NCBI GenBank assembly: GCA_930367205.1
Contig: OV884011.1
Span: 111,529,139-111,593,138, forward strand
Source: Acanthosoma haemorrhoidale
Taxonomy: Eukaryota > Arthropoda > Insecta > Hemiptera > Acanthosomatidae
Length of the DNA stretch: 64,000 bases
Direction of reading: 5' to 3'
Of the stretch, positions 1 through 13,000 are shown one piece after another. Numbering within the stretch: the stretch's first letter is position 1; each line of letters opens with the position of its first letter. A program made the position numbers and the translations under genes. Under the pieces are notes generated by a model. The model was not told the DNA's origin, made no database searches, and worked only from the letters and a program-made list of their open reading frames with translations.

Positions 1-1000
1 CGAGAAGAATGGCTAAACATATATAAAATGATTTGAACTTTCTTTACATTGGTAAGTGTGACATTTACAAGCCAATAGGAAAGCATTGTCACTATTAGTT
101 TTGTTTTGGCCTCCATAGCCGTTACAACAGTCAGGGTTTTAATGATGTTTGTTATTAGTTGGTTCAAAAGAAAGTCATTACTGGCAGAAGCGATTTCTTC
201 ACTACATTTTTTTTTGTTCTTGAGTTTCATCCCAGTGGTACGAAAAACTTTCATTTGAGGAGCCTTGAAATGGTCAACGCAAATTCCCAAAATGTACATG
301 TACAGCTGTGGGGCATTATTTGAAGCAATAATCTATAAAACCTTTTAGCTTTAAGACCATATGCGTGTTGTTCTGTTTCCAAACGCTTATTCTCCAGCGA
401 GTTTAAAGACAGCTTCAATTTTCCTTGATGGATCAAACAGGTTGAGCATTCGTCCGTTCTGGGATTGCCAAATCCGATATTAAATCGCGTTTTGAAGATA
501 GCTTAAAAAAAAAATTTGACTTACTTCATTCTGTTTTTCATCCTGACGGTTGAATAATTTCCACACCTGTTCAAGTCTGGCTGTAGGTATATCAGAGTAG
601 CACTTTTTCCCCAACAGTAGTGGTTTCAACGGATTTAAACTGTTTAATAAAGTAAATCACAGCTTTGCGTTTTTTTGTGGTTAATCTCTGGTTTATTTCT
701 GTGATCTCCTCCGTTCTCTCAAACCATTGTGCCACACCCCTTGGCATGTCTCTTTAAAACCCCTTCAACTCTCTCTTTACCCGTCATTAAAGTTTTGAGA
801 AAAGAGGTTTTACATACCTGATTTCTTTGGGAATCCTTCGGAATTAAATACCGGTAAGTGAATGATCGCGGCCTCTTGGTGTGAGAATAATGCGTTCTCG
901 AAATCCCTGGAGCCAAGTAAAGTTCTCTCTTGTTCACTTCCCTTCTCCACATTTTCGGATTCACCTTAGCTTTAGCAGGGTTTTCTTCCCTGAAATGAAT
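1..1000 (-). pseudogene. Decayed transposase-like gene, continues past the left edge
   Basis: Reading the minus strand from about 964 leftward gives broken pieces of one protein family that recurs in insect genomes as a DDE-type, transposon-associated protein. The pieces are: 719-964, with PKDSQRNQVCKTSFLKTL; 424-483, with NIGFGNPRTDECSTC, running on in the same frame to 251 (LIHQGKLKLSLNSLENK and onward); and 101-133, with DCCNGYGGQNK, where the family usually reads DGCGGQNKN. The order is right for one gene read right to left. Stops and frameshifts between the pieces show it is dead. I recognise the family by motif only and do not assign a superfamily name. The motif matches are seen; the function as a transposase is inferred. 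Confidence 0.6.
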
Positions 1001-4000
1001 TTTGAATAATATTTGAATCTCACTAGAAAATGTTTAAAAATCAGAAATTGGTGTTAAAGACCGTTAGCTGTAATGGCCCGGAGCGGCCAGCTCTCCAACT
1101 AAGGACAAGGTTTACCATAACAGGATAATTTTTCTTGGCTTTTTAACCTGCTTATAACATGTTTCGAAACGAATCATTTTACCCATTGATAGAGAGCATA
1201 TTGGAGAGGATGCAAAATCTATTTTTCAAAAAAATTAGTGTTACCGAGGTTTGGCATAACAGGGCTCGTCTATACTATCGTCAGTTATCTACACATGGAA
1301 GAAGTATATTGAACCATTTAGGAAGTATCCATGATGTAACGACACTTGATGTGGCACAAAGAAAAGGAACTTTTTTGAATGAGAGAGAAGCACGTTCCGC
1401 TCTGAGCCCGTTCTCAGAATGGGCGATACATTTTTAAACAACTGTAGACTCGAGGCTGCACCTCGATGGGACTCCAGGAATGGGACTTGAATGTTTTCTA
1501 ACAGAACAATCTCTGTATAGCAGACAGTATGAATCTCAAGTTCAGCATAACGGAAACTAATTCAATCTTATCAGTTAAATCATCAAACCTTGACATCTGA
1601 ATAAGATCCTTCACACCTTGGGCAACATTCGACCAAAGGTTTCCGGGCAATAAATTATGAGGGCACCTATTTGAGCGATTCTCTCTCCCTCATAGGGGCC
1701 CTCCCATCCTTGGTTTAATCATTCCAGAAAATAATAAAAACCTCTATATAATAGTGTTTCTGTCTATTCATTTCGTTAGCAGTTTAAAAATTCAGTTAAA
1801 AATCAGCAACGAGACAATCCTGGAAAACGCAATCAACAATCATGATTTGAAATTTCCCAATGTATTAACGGTTCCCATTATGTGGTAACGCGTTGTTCTT
1901 TTGCATAATTAACAGATGGAACCTTATTCGAACGCTCATCATCCAATCCTACCCATTAGGATAGCTTCTTATTGTGACACGTTATTTATAATAAAATAAA
2001 AAGAAAGAAATATATTTGCGTGAAAGGCATCTAAAAGTCTGTCTCATACGTTAAACTCGTTACTTGGAAAGCATGGTAGTTATGGGTGGTGCAGCTGTTT
2101 CACCTTCGTTAACTACCATCTCCCGCAAAGAAAATGGCTTATAAGTTAGTTGCAAAGTCGGGACTCCACAACTCAAGTCGTTAGCACATTTCAACTCCCT
2201 TAGTTATTATACTAATTCACAGGCACGAGTTTAGTTAATTTAATTCACATTAAACTTATGATATATTTTCCAATCTTGTTGCTAATTAACCTTTTATTTA
2301 TTTTTACTAAGTCGCGATGCGGGGAAATGTGTATATGTGTTACCGTAAGATGAATATTGTCTTAACATTTAAAATATATTAACGATAAAGAAAATTTTAC
2401 AATGCACTCGAAATGCTATAAAAAATATGGTAACTGATAAGTTACCCTGTTAGTTGGGATGAACGTATCAGCTTTTAAACTCTTGGCTTTTTTTTTTTAG
2501 CAGCTAAGGGCAGAAAATATTTTATAGTCAAACAATCTAAGAGTATTCTGTAAGTAAAATTTGAAGATTTGAATATTGAACTTCATATAACTAAAGAATA
2601 AATCTTCTGTCTCTCCACAATCTTACTTCTATTCGCCAATAACGTTTTTGAAAGTTCTAAGCCCTCATCTTCCGTTGCTATCATGAAAAGTCATATAAAC
2701 TGATAGTAAAAACCTACACTGAGCATACTGGGACAAGTAATATCAATCATTAAATGTAACAATATATAAAATCAATTGAAAATGTTAAAACCGCTAAACT
2801 GTCTAAAATGGACCATCTTGAGTGCTATTTAAATAAATTCGACACGTAACCAACAAATAATTTAAATATTAAAAAACCTATTAAAAATCTCATGGTTACT
2901 CGCCTAGTTTATGATGTCAAAAGCCTATTGCATTTGAAATAATTTTTATTGTTCTAAACGTTTAAAATAGGTTTCGGAACTATTCCAACTTCGCTCTACG
3001 TTTGTCTTTATTTAGGAGGTGCGGAGGAGGCGGGTTTCTTAGCACTGATGTTAGGGAATCTAATTTATTTTCAAAGCTTTTAAGTTAATTTCGTTCATAT
3101 AGTTTATATATATATATAAGCTGGTATACAGCAATGGATATGGGGTAATCAATTGAAAAAAAAAAATTTAGTTCATAATCGATTAAAACTAAATACTAAT
3201 GAGAATTGATAAGTACAAAAAAAACACATTAATTTAACAGGGAATTAATGGTTATGCATTTGGTCCTTGGGTCGGTTCATTCGTTAACTTTGTTCCATTA
3301 AGGATTATTTAATGAATAACAGAAAATTCATTCAGTTAAAACAGTACTTAATTTTAATGACATATCATTTTGGAAATTTAGTCTGTTCTCCTATCTGGTT
3401 TTTATTATCCAGCTTGTATAGCATATCATTACTAAAGCACAATGAAGAAACCACTCGTTCCGCTATATGGCAATTGGAGTATGGCAATTCAGATTGCCAG
3501 CGTGCTTGGGTAGCCAATTTCAATTCTCATGCTTCCACTTCTTCTCTCCTTAGAATAAAAATTATCTACATCAATTGATAAAGCAACCTATGCTAATCAA
3601 CTATCCTGTTGTATAGTTACAGAGTTCTTAGAAATTCCAAAGTAATTCGCGTAGCCCAATCTGGAAGGAAACTAATTTGAAAAACAGATAAATACAAAAC
3701 TATACAGTGTTTATTCAACCTCTCATTTATCATTCATGAGTCGTGGTGATGAGAGTTTATATTCAATAAAGCTGTCAGAACTTCTTCGAACTTTCTAGTA
3801 TTTTTTCAAATGTTGAATAATTTATAGAAATATCACTGTTCTCTTTAATTTTTATATCGTACATCTTGCAAATGTATCCATTTAATTATTGAATTATACT
3901 AAACATCTATGAGAAAATCTGAATTTCACAAGTTGTACTATTCTATATTACACAATTATTCTATAAGTTGTACTCAATATACGTTATATAAATAATAGAT

Positions 4001-4822
4001 AGAATAAAAAAAATGACATAGTATGGTATTCCATTTCATATCACATATTGTATGGTACTACCTTATAAAAAGTAACAATATAACAAAAAAATAAATAACC
4101 CAGTTCACAAAAAATACAAACATATTAATACATAAATTGAAACTAAGTTATAAATATAACATAATCACAAATCCCGAATAAGATTGGTGTGTGAGGATTA
4201 ATGATGATGCAGTATATGTTTAGTTCTCTTATGCATGTATCTTCTCAGTGAGATTTTGTCATAATTAACTATTACCCGAATTAATGGATTTAATAAAATT
4301 GAATTTTTCCGTTTGGAATTGGACAAATAAAGGGACTAAAATCAAAGGAACAAACTTAAAGTTCAGGGAAGCTATGTTAAAGTTCAAATTGGAACTTCTT
4401 CCCCATGAAAAAGAACACGACATAAACCTCAACAAACACCTGCAATTACGTTTAACTAATTTTTCAGATTTTTTGACTCATACACTTTTTCCTGACCACC
4501 AGGGATATGATGAAGTGGTGTTGATAAATAAAAGCCGGAAATTATTGTATAACAAATAATAATAATATAATTCAAGTAGTATAAAGTATGTATATATTGG
4601 ATTTCCATATATAATCTACATGCCCAGATTTAAATTTATTTATTTTAAGTTTTTTTGAAGTGTGATTGACTGGTGGCACTCTTCACAACGGAAGCAATTT
4701 TTTTATTTTTTACGGGTTTAATCCCGGCCTACTATTTTATCTATTAAAACAGTAATTGCTAAACTTTACACCGGTGATATAATATACGACAATTAATAAT
4801 TATTAATAAAATAAGAGAACAT
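1001..4822. other. AT-rich stretch without a recognised gene
   Basis: Only short ORFs occur here (for example 1159-1437 +, 3312-3578 + and 4284-4559 +). They lack recognisable motifs and have the base composition of surrounding non-coding DNA. A short TA repeat lies near 3105-3117. A copy of a dispersed repeat starts at about 4714 and is listed separately. Nothing else is supportable. Confidence 0.6.
4714..4812 (+). repeat. Dispersed direct repeat, copy 1 (partner at 8420)
   Basis: This ~95-bp stretch resembles 8420-8505. Both share GTTTAATC.CGGCCTACTATTTT, then AACAGTAATT, then TAAACTTTACACC, with substitutions and small gaps between. No terminal repeats or target duplication are evident. 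It looks like two decayed copies of one interspersed repeat. Confidence 0.5.
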
Positions 4823-5432
4823 TTTTTTCCCCATATCCTCTTGTTACAATACATGTTACAAAATATAGATTCTACAAATGAATCTATTTACAACTACTTC
4901 ATTATATTTCCTTCAGCTTGGCTATATTATATACAAATTCTGTTTTCTATTAATAGTGATCTGCATTGTACAAAAGTATAACGATGTACATTATACATTA
5001 ATGGACTTAATTTATTAAAATTGATTGGGCTCACCTTATTAATCATAGACATAAAACTAACTTGCATCTAACAATAAAAACTTAAACTAAATTTTAACCT
5101 AATTTTCCTCAACAGTCTGTTGCCATCGATGTGGGAAGGGTGGTGGGGTCATAGTGTTAAACACTGGATTTGTGCGGTGCTAAGTCAAAAAAAACAAACT
5201 TGATGTGTCTCTTGACAAGGTGGATGAACTCGCCCACCGATGGCACATCAAGCAACGGGTGCAGGTCGGCGTTCTTTAACCTTTCGAAAGAGGTATGTCA
5301 ACCACTTTTCTCATGATCCCATTCTGGAATTGTTGGAGACTTCTAGCTGTATTGTCAGTCAAGTTAGTATATTATATTATATAGTGGGGCACCGTACATC
5401 AGAGCTGGCCGGAGGATAATTTTATTATTTTC
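4823..5432 (-). mobile_element. LINE 3' fragment a (Jockey-like family, type b 3'UTR)
   Basis: The minus strand carries the end of a non-LTR retrotransposon: a C-terminal ORF2 stretch (5100-5430) followed by a 3'UTR ending in a short T run at 4825-4831 (poly-A on the minus strand). It is clearly homologous to fragment b (5433-5962) and to the plus-strand copy at 14036-14158 plus 24042-24435, sharing the segment around 5130-5160 and the ...CTTGATGTG... block. It is 5'-truncated, as expected for target-primed reverse transcription, and degenerate. Confidence 0.7.
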
Positions 5433-5962
5433 TTTTTTTCATAGCCCCTTCAAATGTACAGACAGTCTTATATAACTATAGATCCTCAGGCGAATCTATT
5501 TACAAAAAACTTGATGTGTATCTTGATAAGGTGGATGAACTCGCCCACCGATGGCACATCAAGCAAATTATTCCTGTAGCATCCCTACATTATATACAGG
5601 TTCTGCTACCTTATAGAAATTATATAATGAATAAACAAGTACAATGATATACATTATACGTGACTAAACTGACCTGACTAATAATGAACTGAGCTCACCT
5701 TTTCGACCAAGCTTAAAACTAACTTACATACCCATCGATGCGGGAGGGGTGGTGGGGTCATAGTGTTAAACACTGGGTCGGTTAGGTGCTGCAACGAGTC
5801 AAAAAACTTGATGTGTCTCTGGCGGATAAACTCACCCACCGACGGCACGGGTGCAGGTTAGCGTTCTTTGACCTCTTGAGAGATGTATGTCGGACCTGAT
5901 ATATGTCGGGCATGATGCATGATCCCGTTCTGGAAATGTTGGAGACATTTCGCTGTATTTGA
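5433..5962 (-). mobile_element. LINE 3' fragment b, with the uninterrupted Transib target
   Basis: A second truncated copy of the same LINE family. The 3' end lies at the T run near 5432-5439 (CATAGCCCC follows), and the 5' truncation point is at about 5962 beside the next poly-T. On the minus strand 5782-5962 encodes a C-terminal ORF2 piece, out of frame in places. The stretch CGACG at 5840-5844 is the undisrupted equivalent of the site where the Transib element sits at 14154-14158/24037-24041. A ~60-bp patch of ORF sequence (about 5503-5565) is embedded in the 3'UTR. Confidence 0.75.
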
Positions 5963-6455
5963 TTTTTTTTTTTTTTTTTTTTTTCCTTGGCTCTCAAACT
6001 TATAAAAATAGGATGTGGGAAAAATAAAGGAAACTTATTTTGGGCTAATGAGTGCCTTTCACTAAGGGGAGCCCCCCATTTGAAGGATGTATGAGAAGGA
6101 TATAGGGTGTGGAATGCCTAAAGGAGGCGGGTGGAATCAGGAAGGTAGTGAGAGTCTACCGAGGGTGGAGCCTAGGGGTAGCTAGGCAATGGTTTGTAGT
6201 CGGCCAGGTCAAGCCTGGCCCGCCCCGGTGGGGGCCTGAAATAAGTCGGCCTCTCGGCCGGAAGGTCGACCCTGCTTAAACAGGTAGATGGGGTCTTGTA
6301 GCTTCGGTTGAGTCGGCCGGGAGATCGGCCTCGATCTCTCGGCTGGGTGTAGATCTTCGGTCTCCATCAGGGGGCTAAGGTTCGATCACGTCTATCTGTC
6401 TCCAGGCTTCGGCGGTCCAGCAGTGCTTCCATCTGACGGGTATTGGTGGTGTTTG
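5963..6455 (-). mobile_element. LINE 3' fragment c (type c 3'UTR) with poly-A
   Basis: A long T run at 5963-5984 is the poly-A tail of a minus-strand LINE. Next to it is a 3'UTR containing GGATGTGGGAAAAATAAAGG and a G/C-rich part with repeated GTCGGCC. The same 3'UTR type occurs at 13831-14035 (+), 34776-34856 (+) and 55730-56163 (-). The element is heavily 5'-truncated and has no intact ORF. It abuts fragment b directly, so c-tail then b-start forms a composite. Confidence 0.7.
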
Positions 6456-7137
6456 ACTAAACTAAACGTGACTGGACTAAACTGACTAATAAAGGCGATG
6501 GGGCTCACCTTTTTGATCAACCTCAAAACTAACTTGCATACTAATTCTTAACCTAATTTTTCCTCGACAGTCTGTTGCCATCAATGCGGGAGGGGTGGTG
6601 GGGTCATAGTGTTAAACACTGGGTTTGTCAGGTGCTGCAACGAATCAAAAAAAGTAATGTGTGTCCGGCGGATTAACTTACCCACCGACGGCACACCAAG
6701 CAACGGGTGCAGGTCAGCGTTCAACCTCTCGAAAGAGGTATGTCGGGCCACTTTTCACATGATCCCATTCTGGAAGTGTTGGAGACATTTGGCTGTATTG
6801 TCAGTCAAGTGTGTTAATATTGGGGAACCGTAGGAGGACACATTTATATATCATCAATTTGAGACGAAGCGACAGGTTAGGTGAAATTAGCAAGTGCGAT
6901 AGCCGGTAAGACCTTTGTCGTACTTTTTCTATTTTATTACTAAAATGAGTGGAGAAATGGAGATGCCTATCCATTTTTATACCCAAATAGTGCATTGAGA
7001 AAGCTAGTGAGTTCTCTTGCCCTTCTATGCTATACGATTTTGGCTAGGATTTTTTCCCCTTTTGGAGGGGGAAGATTACGCAGTCGGTCTTCCCGGTGTT
7101 TACGCTGATGTTTAACATGCCCAGTCTGTCACTAATA
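6456..7137 (-). mobile_element. LINE fragment d, C-terminal reverse transcriptase region
   Basis: The minus strand from 7137 to 6801 gives pieces of the C-terminal part of a LINE ORF2. These include MLNISVNTGKTDCVIFPLQ (about 7044-7110) and MHYLGIKMDRHLHFSTHF (6801-6995), which match the thumb region in the better copy at 46706-48076. From 6456 to 6830 follows the same C-terminal and 3'UTR sequence as fragments a and b. Its 3'UTR is cut off where fragment c begins, so c probably inserted into d. Confidence 0.7.
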
Positions 7138-7440
7138 ACGTTACAATCATGTCCTGAGCGCATGTGGCTCTCGCGCTCTTGGTCAGCCTCCACTGGCTCG
7201 TATCCAGTGACGCGACTGGCGGAGGAGCATGGATGACTTCCCAAGACTCCGCATCCTCCTTCGCACGCGAGGGAGGTGACAACCATGTGGATTTGGGAGG
7301 TCTCTGGGCTGTTTGTAAATACTGTATGAATAAGCGAGTAAATGAAAATTGTAAATATGAATGTGAACATGTATCACAATTACTTATTGCCCAATAACGC
7401 AGATTGTAATTTTATCACTAGTTCTATTGATTGAAAAAAA
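7138..7440 (+). mobile_element. LINE family 2 3' end
   Basis: Plus-strand 3' end of a second Jockey-like family. It shares the block with GGGAGGTGACAACCATGTGG (7270-7290) and the tail CACAATTACTTATTGCCCAATAA with 39431-39700 (-), 51120-51360 (-) and 53991-54225 (+). It ends in an A-rich run near 7434-7442. The ORFs seen across it in several frames are not coding remnants. Confidence 0.65.
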
Positions 7441-8419
7441 AATTTGTGCTAAAAGGAATCAAAAACTTTTCATTATCTAGAATGACCGTGTCAGTGGGTT
7501 TATGCCATTATACCTTTATGTAATTAATTGATTTATGTGATTTTTGTTATGAAATAAATATTGACTATAATATTTGTTTATATTAATTATTTTCTTAAAA
7601 TCATTACAGCTAAAGAACGTTTTATTCGGTTATTTCTGTTTCCATTATACAAAATCTAAAATAAAAAAAAACATTACGAAGATGGCAAAGGCCAATATCG
7701 ACCCGCTGCTTGCAAGTGGGTACCTCCGTGTTAACAACAGATTATATTTTTGGCCCTATCGCTTGCAGGCATCTATTTAAAGCATTATTAACAGTACCCA
7801 TTTCCATATTCATTCATTACTCCACTTAGCGCAGTAAAAATCTGTGTACTTATTTATGTTTCTTGTAAGATATAAATACACATCATGAAGATTTCAATTT
7901 ACAGCTTTATTTTAAGATGCATAGTAGCTGTTATTTTTGAGGTGTTGGTTTTTAACTTGTCAAGAACTTCCATAGATATCAATGCCTATAACGATATTTT
8001 TATTTTTAATACACAATTATTAATATAATTATTAAGTTAGGAATTGCTAAATACTTTTTAAAAATGTTTACATTAATTTTTTATCACTACATTTAATGCC
8101 CCTGTGAAGGAACTACGAGACCAAGTAAGAGATTAAATAATCAAATAAATAACGTTCTTTTTTTTTTCTTCCCACAAGTTATTTATTGCTTATTTAATAG
8201 TTCATTCACCAGCCTATACTGTCATCTTCAAGTGCTTAGGATATTGTTAATGATATAGGTAGCAAGTCAATGCTCTCCTTATACAAAAAGGACAATTACA
8301 ACAATTTACAACAAATAGGAAGTTTACTCAATCTGACCCCCACAAGCAGCAGCCATTAAACCAAAATATGTCAAATTTCTGGACCTAGACAAACGTGGTT
8401 CAAACTTAATGGATATCAT

Positions 8420-8505
8420 AAGTTTAATCTCGGCCTACTATTTTGTTTTCTCTTTAAACAGTAATTATTAAACTTTACACCAGTGGCAATAATTATTATT
8501 AAAAG
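8420..8505 (+). repeat. Dispersed direct repeat, copy 2 (partner at 4714)
   Basis: It matches 4714-4812 in the same order of blocks (GGCCTACTATTTT, AACAGTAATT, TAAACTTTACACC), with several substitutions and indels. Confidence 0.5.
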
Positions 8506-9980
8506 GGTATTTGTTACAGCTTTTTATTTCCTGTTTGCCGAGCGAACATTAAGCAGCCTCCCGTCCCTCCCCCCAAAATATCTAATATATTACAGGTGTT
8601 AACCCGTGGAAAAAATTACGGTTCATATCCTAAGTATGAACAAATAAGAGGGAGAAACCGAAATCGCATGAATTAGAAATGGCTGTATGTTTCTATCTAG
8701 AATTTCCGAGTAAACGAGCGGAATGTAATGTATGTATCTGTGTGGCAGTATTGCCATGCTACATTTAAAACATTAATCAAAAGGAGATTAATGCACGATC
8801 CTTAATTTCATTCAAGTTAGCTAATTTTTGTCGGTAAACATTGTGTATTGATATAATAATAAATTTTCGGATAAACTGGCAGATCTTTTCAACATTGTAG
8901 TTGTTTTAGTGTTATATTCAACCCAAAAATATTTACTTAAGTAAAGCTTACATATACAGTTAACCAATAAGCTGGTGACAGTAACACAATACTAATGTTA
9001 ATTATCAATTTCCTTTCCCAAATGGGCATTTAAATTAATTTAAGATAAAAGAAATTTATGATCACCCTAACGAGTTCTTATATGTATTGCAGAGAGAATA
9101 ATTTTGACTCAGTTATATGACCAATTATCCAACACTAATCAATGTAATAATCTCTGGCTTACAAGTTATCACATTACTTTAATTCTGCAATAGATAATAA
9201 TATTAAACATTTATTCAACCCTTGTATACTAACAAAGCACTGACCTATGAGTCACGACCTTATTTCATTCTGGCAGTAGATAATACATGTTTAACCATCA
9301 CTGACGCCTTACTTTCCAACCCATAATAATATATAAGATAGATCACTTACTGAAGTTTATAAACCAGTACTGTTACTATGCCTGTTAAGCAGTATATATC
9401 GCTAATTTAATTTTTTTATGCTCTATTAATGAATTGCTTTCTGTAGAGAATATGACTCTCAGAGGATAGTGGGGCTGCGTTGGCACACGACAGTGGCACT
9501 TGAAATGACTGGTAAAACACAGAGATCCTTGCGCGGCACAACTAAAAGTTGATAATAAGGCCAACTAGCAGCGTCAGAACATGGGGATTTACTGTTAATG
9601 AATAGTGACGAGTACGTAATTGTTACAGTTGATTGCGTATAATTAGGAATTTAAAACGCAAACTACGCAGGTCGTATGCAACGGTATTGGAGTGAGTTCA
9701 TGAAAAATTTAATTTTGAACAACTTTCACAAACTAAACACAAATGAGAAACAAGAAATTCTTGCCAAGCGTTAATATACCCAGCTGAACTAACTTTCTTT
9801 GCCAGCTATCTAACTTTAATGTATGTGTCTGCTTGAAGGCAGTAAATTAAACTCACTTGTACAGAGAACTTTTCCCAGGCCAAAGTGAAACTAACTGGAT
9901 AGTTTTCATTCGTAATCTATGTCTGATATTGGTTGAAAAAGAACCTTATACAAGAGCGATCAAAGACAAACTTGATATTT

Positions 9981-9982
<2 letters not shown>

Positions 9983-10022
<40 letters not shown>
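9983..10022. repeat. TA dinucleotide microsatellite
   Basis: About 20 uninterrupted TA units, followed by an imperfect TA-rich stretch. The ORF of 66 residues running through it (YIYIYIYI) is an artefact of the repeat. Confidence 0.95.
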
Positions 10023-10026
<4 letters not shown>

Positions 10027-13000
10027 TACACAAAATACTCTACTCAAAATAAAATAAAGGTATGAATTAAAAATATTAAGTAGGAAAATGAATGTAACTA
10101 GCTATAAAGAAACTATAAAAGAAATGTGGAACTACTGTCTTCATAAATTTGAAGTAGTGAGAGAGTCCGCTCCAAAAGCCAGTTGGCACGCCTTCAGAAT
10201 GCCTCCCTGGTTGCTTTCATTTAACCGGGTTCGGATAGGCAAAGCGTGAACTTGGCTTTATATAGTTGTGTAAGATATGTAAGATTATTTATAATAGACA
10301 TCTGAAAGAGTCTAACAAGAAGTGTGTTTCGATGTGTCGTTAACGATAAATATCTGGCGGACGAAAAGCAGATATTCACCGGAGATTTGAAAGCCTGATG
10401 AAGTAGAGGTACTTTAGTATTTATGCTGTAATCTACCTGAGAACAAAGATACAAACAGAAAATACTGTCAATGGCCAACTTAGTTAAACAACTGCTTGAT
10501 AACACAATGAGCAGACAGAATGGTTTCATTTATATATTTTAATATAAATATAGAATCTTTAAGCAAACAACCAACAGACCTGGATCTCGTGCAATTCAGA
10601 AAAATACTTCTTTTTTAAAAGGGTAAACAGAAACTTTAACATAGGTTAAGTATTTGTGATATATTCTGTTTGTTTTTTTATTCTTTTGTTCTTACCAATT
10701 GATAAAAAACGCAGTGGAAGGAGTATCAGTCGTTAAACACCAGGTTTGACTTTCGTTGAAATATTTAAATTCGTAAAAAGGACTTCCAACCTCAAAGGAC
10801 CAATTAGGCGGGAAACTACGTCTTAACACTTGGTTACCTGTATTTAAATAACTCCGATTACCAACATTGATTTTTGAGCTTGTCTCGTGCAAAGCATAAT
10901 GTATACTAGCAGAGTCTTCTTTGATACCCTAACGCAGCCGGGCAACCGGTGGCATTACAATGCATCTAATTCATTTTTGCTGTAATACTTGATAAGTGGC
11001 CATCGTCACGCGATCTTTTATGGGTGGCAGTGATCCCATTTTCATGATCCCGGGCGATTTTCCAAAGCTCCAGAAGACCGTTACTTCATTCGACTAATAT
11101 ATTTTTAATTGTCATCCACCAACTTTAATATATGCCTTTTCCAAAATGTTTCGTTTTAATCGATATGGTCTGATCTTTATTTAAATCAAAATTTTATCGT
11201 TTGAGTAAATATTTAGTAATTTAAAAAAAACAAAAAACATTTTTTATGAAAATTGAATTACGCCCAACATTCAAAAAACCAAATCGAGAATGTAAGGATC
11301 AAAAGCGATTTTCCTAGAAAACTAGTAACTGACCCAACTGGGCCCACGTTTAATAATTTCGAATAGCTTATTTCGTTTCGTGTTAGACGTTTTCCACAGG
11401 TCTAAAACGAAATGTTATCTGAACTTAAATAAAGTAAAAGTAAAAAGTCATCAAACTTTAAAGATTAGAGCATTCGTTTCAGTGTTTTCGGGTATTATAT
11501 AAAGTAATATTGACTTCTACTGTTAGCGTCAATCAAAACAGTTTTTGCCAATAATATATATTTTCTCATTATGTTTAGATATATTTTTTATAATTTCTAA
11601 TTAAATACCTATTTGATACATTTTCACTTAGAAAAATATGTTGAAAAAGAAAACAATCTAATAGGGGATTCTAATAATAGGCTAAGGATGATTTATAATA
11701 GTGTATAAAATTCCGAAAAATATACATTATGGTTCAATATAATTTTTAAAAGTGGCAAAAGTTTGTGGCTAGTTCAACGCGTATTGTGAAATTGGTGTTA
11801 ATTAAAACCTGAGGGTAACAATGGATCTAATTTAAATAATTGATTTGAGACAAGAGAAGATTTCTATACTTTAAAATAAACAATAAATTTATAAGAAAAC
11901 ATATCATTGACCTACCTTTTTAAATTCTATATATTTAGAAATAAAAAAAAAACAAATGTCATTTTACATTGTTTATTTGTAGCCAAATTATATTTTTCTT
12001 TGTCTCTTATCCTTGCCATAAGTAGAAAGAAGTCTGCAATAATGGTTGTGTGATCAATCAGTTGTTAGAGCTAGTTCCGTCAGTGGGCTATTTTATAATA
12101 TTCTTTTGATTTAGAGCCTTAATTGATACTAATGCGTAGACTAATATGTATGTAGTTGCAATGTCTCTTGATACGCAGCGTGTCATTTTTTCTTCACTTT
12201 TTTTTTTTTTTACCCGGAAATCATTAATCTGTCTTTTCTTCCTTCGCTAGGACGGTATATGGCATATCCTCAGGATTTCCGTTTACGTTTGAAATTTAAA
12301 TATCACCTTATCGTCACATTTTTTGCTATATGTATGTACTTTCACATTATTTAACAGGCTAATGTATGAAGAGTCTGTTTTATGTTTCTTTTATGCCCTG
12401 AAAATCATAAAAACAGGGACCAATGAAACGAAAATTTTACATTTAAGAGGAATATAATAAAAAAGGTCATACTTTTTTAGCCTGAGCATAAAGTGTTAAT
12501 ATCAAAACTGGTAATTTTCAGGCTCTATATATCGCCGTCTTAGATTGGTCCCAACTTAATAAATTGTAACCATTTTAGCAAGGATTCCAATTTCGGTTAG
12601 TCATCCCTAGGTTGTCCCTAGCAAGCATCACACATATAACCCCTTTCTTTATTGTCTTGATCTTGAGGATTCCATAAAATAGGTTCTCCCTAGTACAAGC
12701 TCGCCAAAATCATTATTCCACACCATTTTAAAATACTTGAAAAATACTACGATATTAAAGAGGTTGTGAGAACACGTGAACGAGCCGTACAGGCTTGTCA
12801 TCTGCCAATCAGCAAGTCTTTGGAAGCACCTACAGTGTCTCACGGAAAAGGATGAGCTTCCCCGAATCACGTCAAGTAATACGATTCTTTACTTTCACAT
12901 GGCATAATTAGCTTCAGACAAGTTTCACCAAACCATAGGCTGTGGGAACCTGCCTTAGCTATTATATATATATATATATATTTAATTTGCACTGTCATTA

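Noticed and set aside
4264..4290. ATTACCCGAATTAATGG resembling the start of the duplicated Transib segment at 14501 and 14731
   Set aside because: Similarity covers fewer than 20 bases and does not extend, so it is probably chance.
7044..7397. Overlapping ORFs of 64-108 residues on both strands
   Set aside because: The region is the junction of a minus-strand LINE fragment and a plus-strand LINE 3' end; the frames are not conserved coding sequence.
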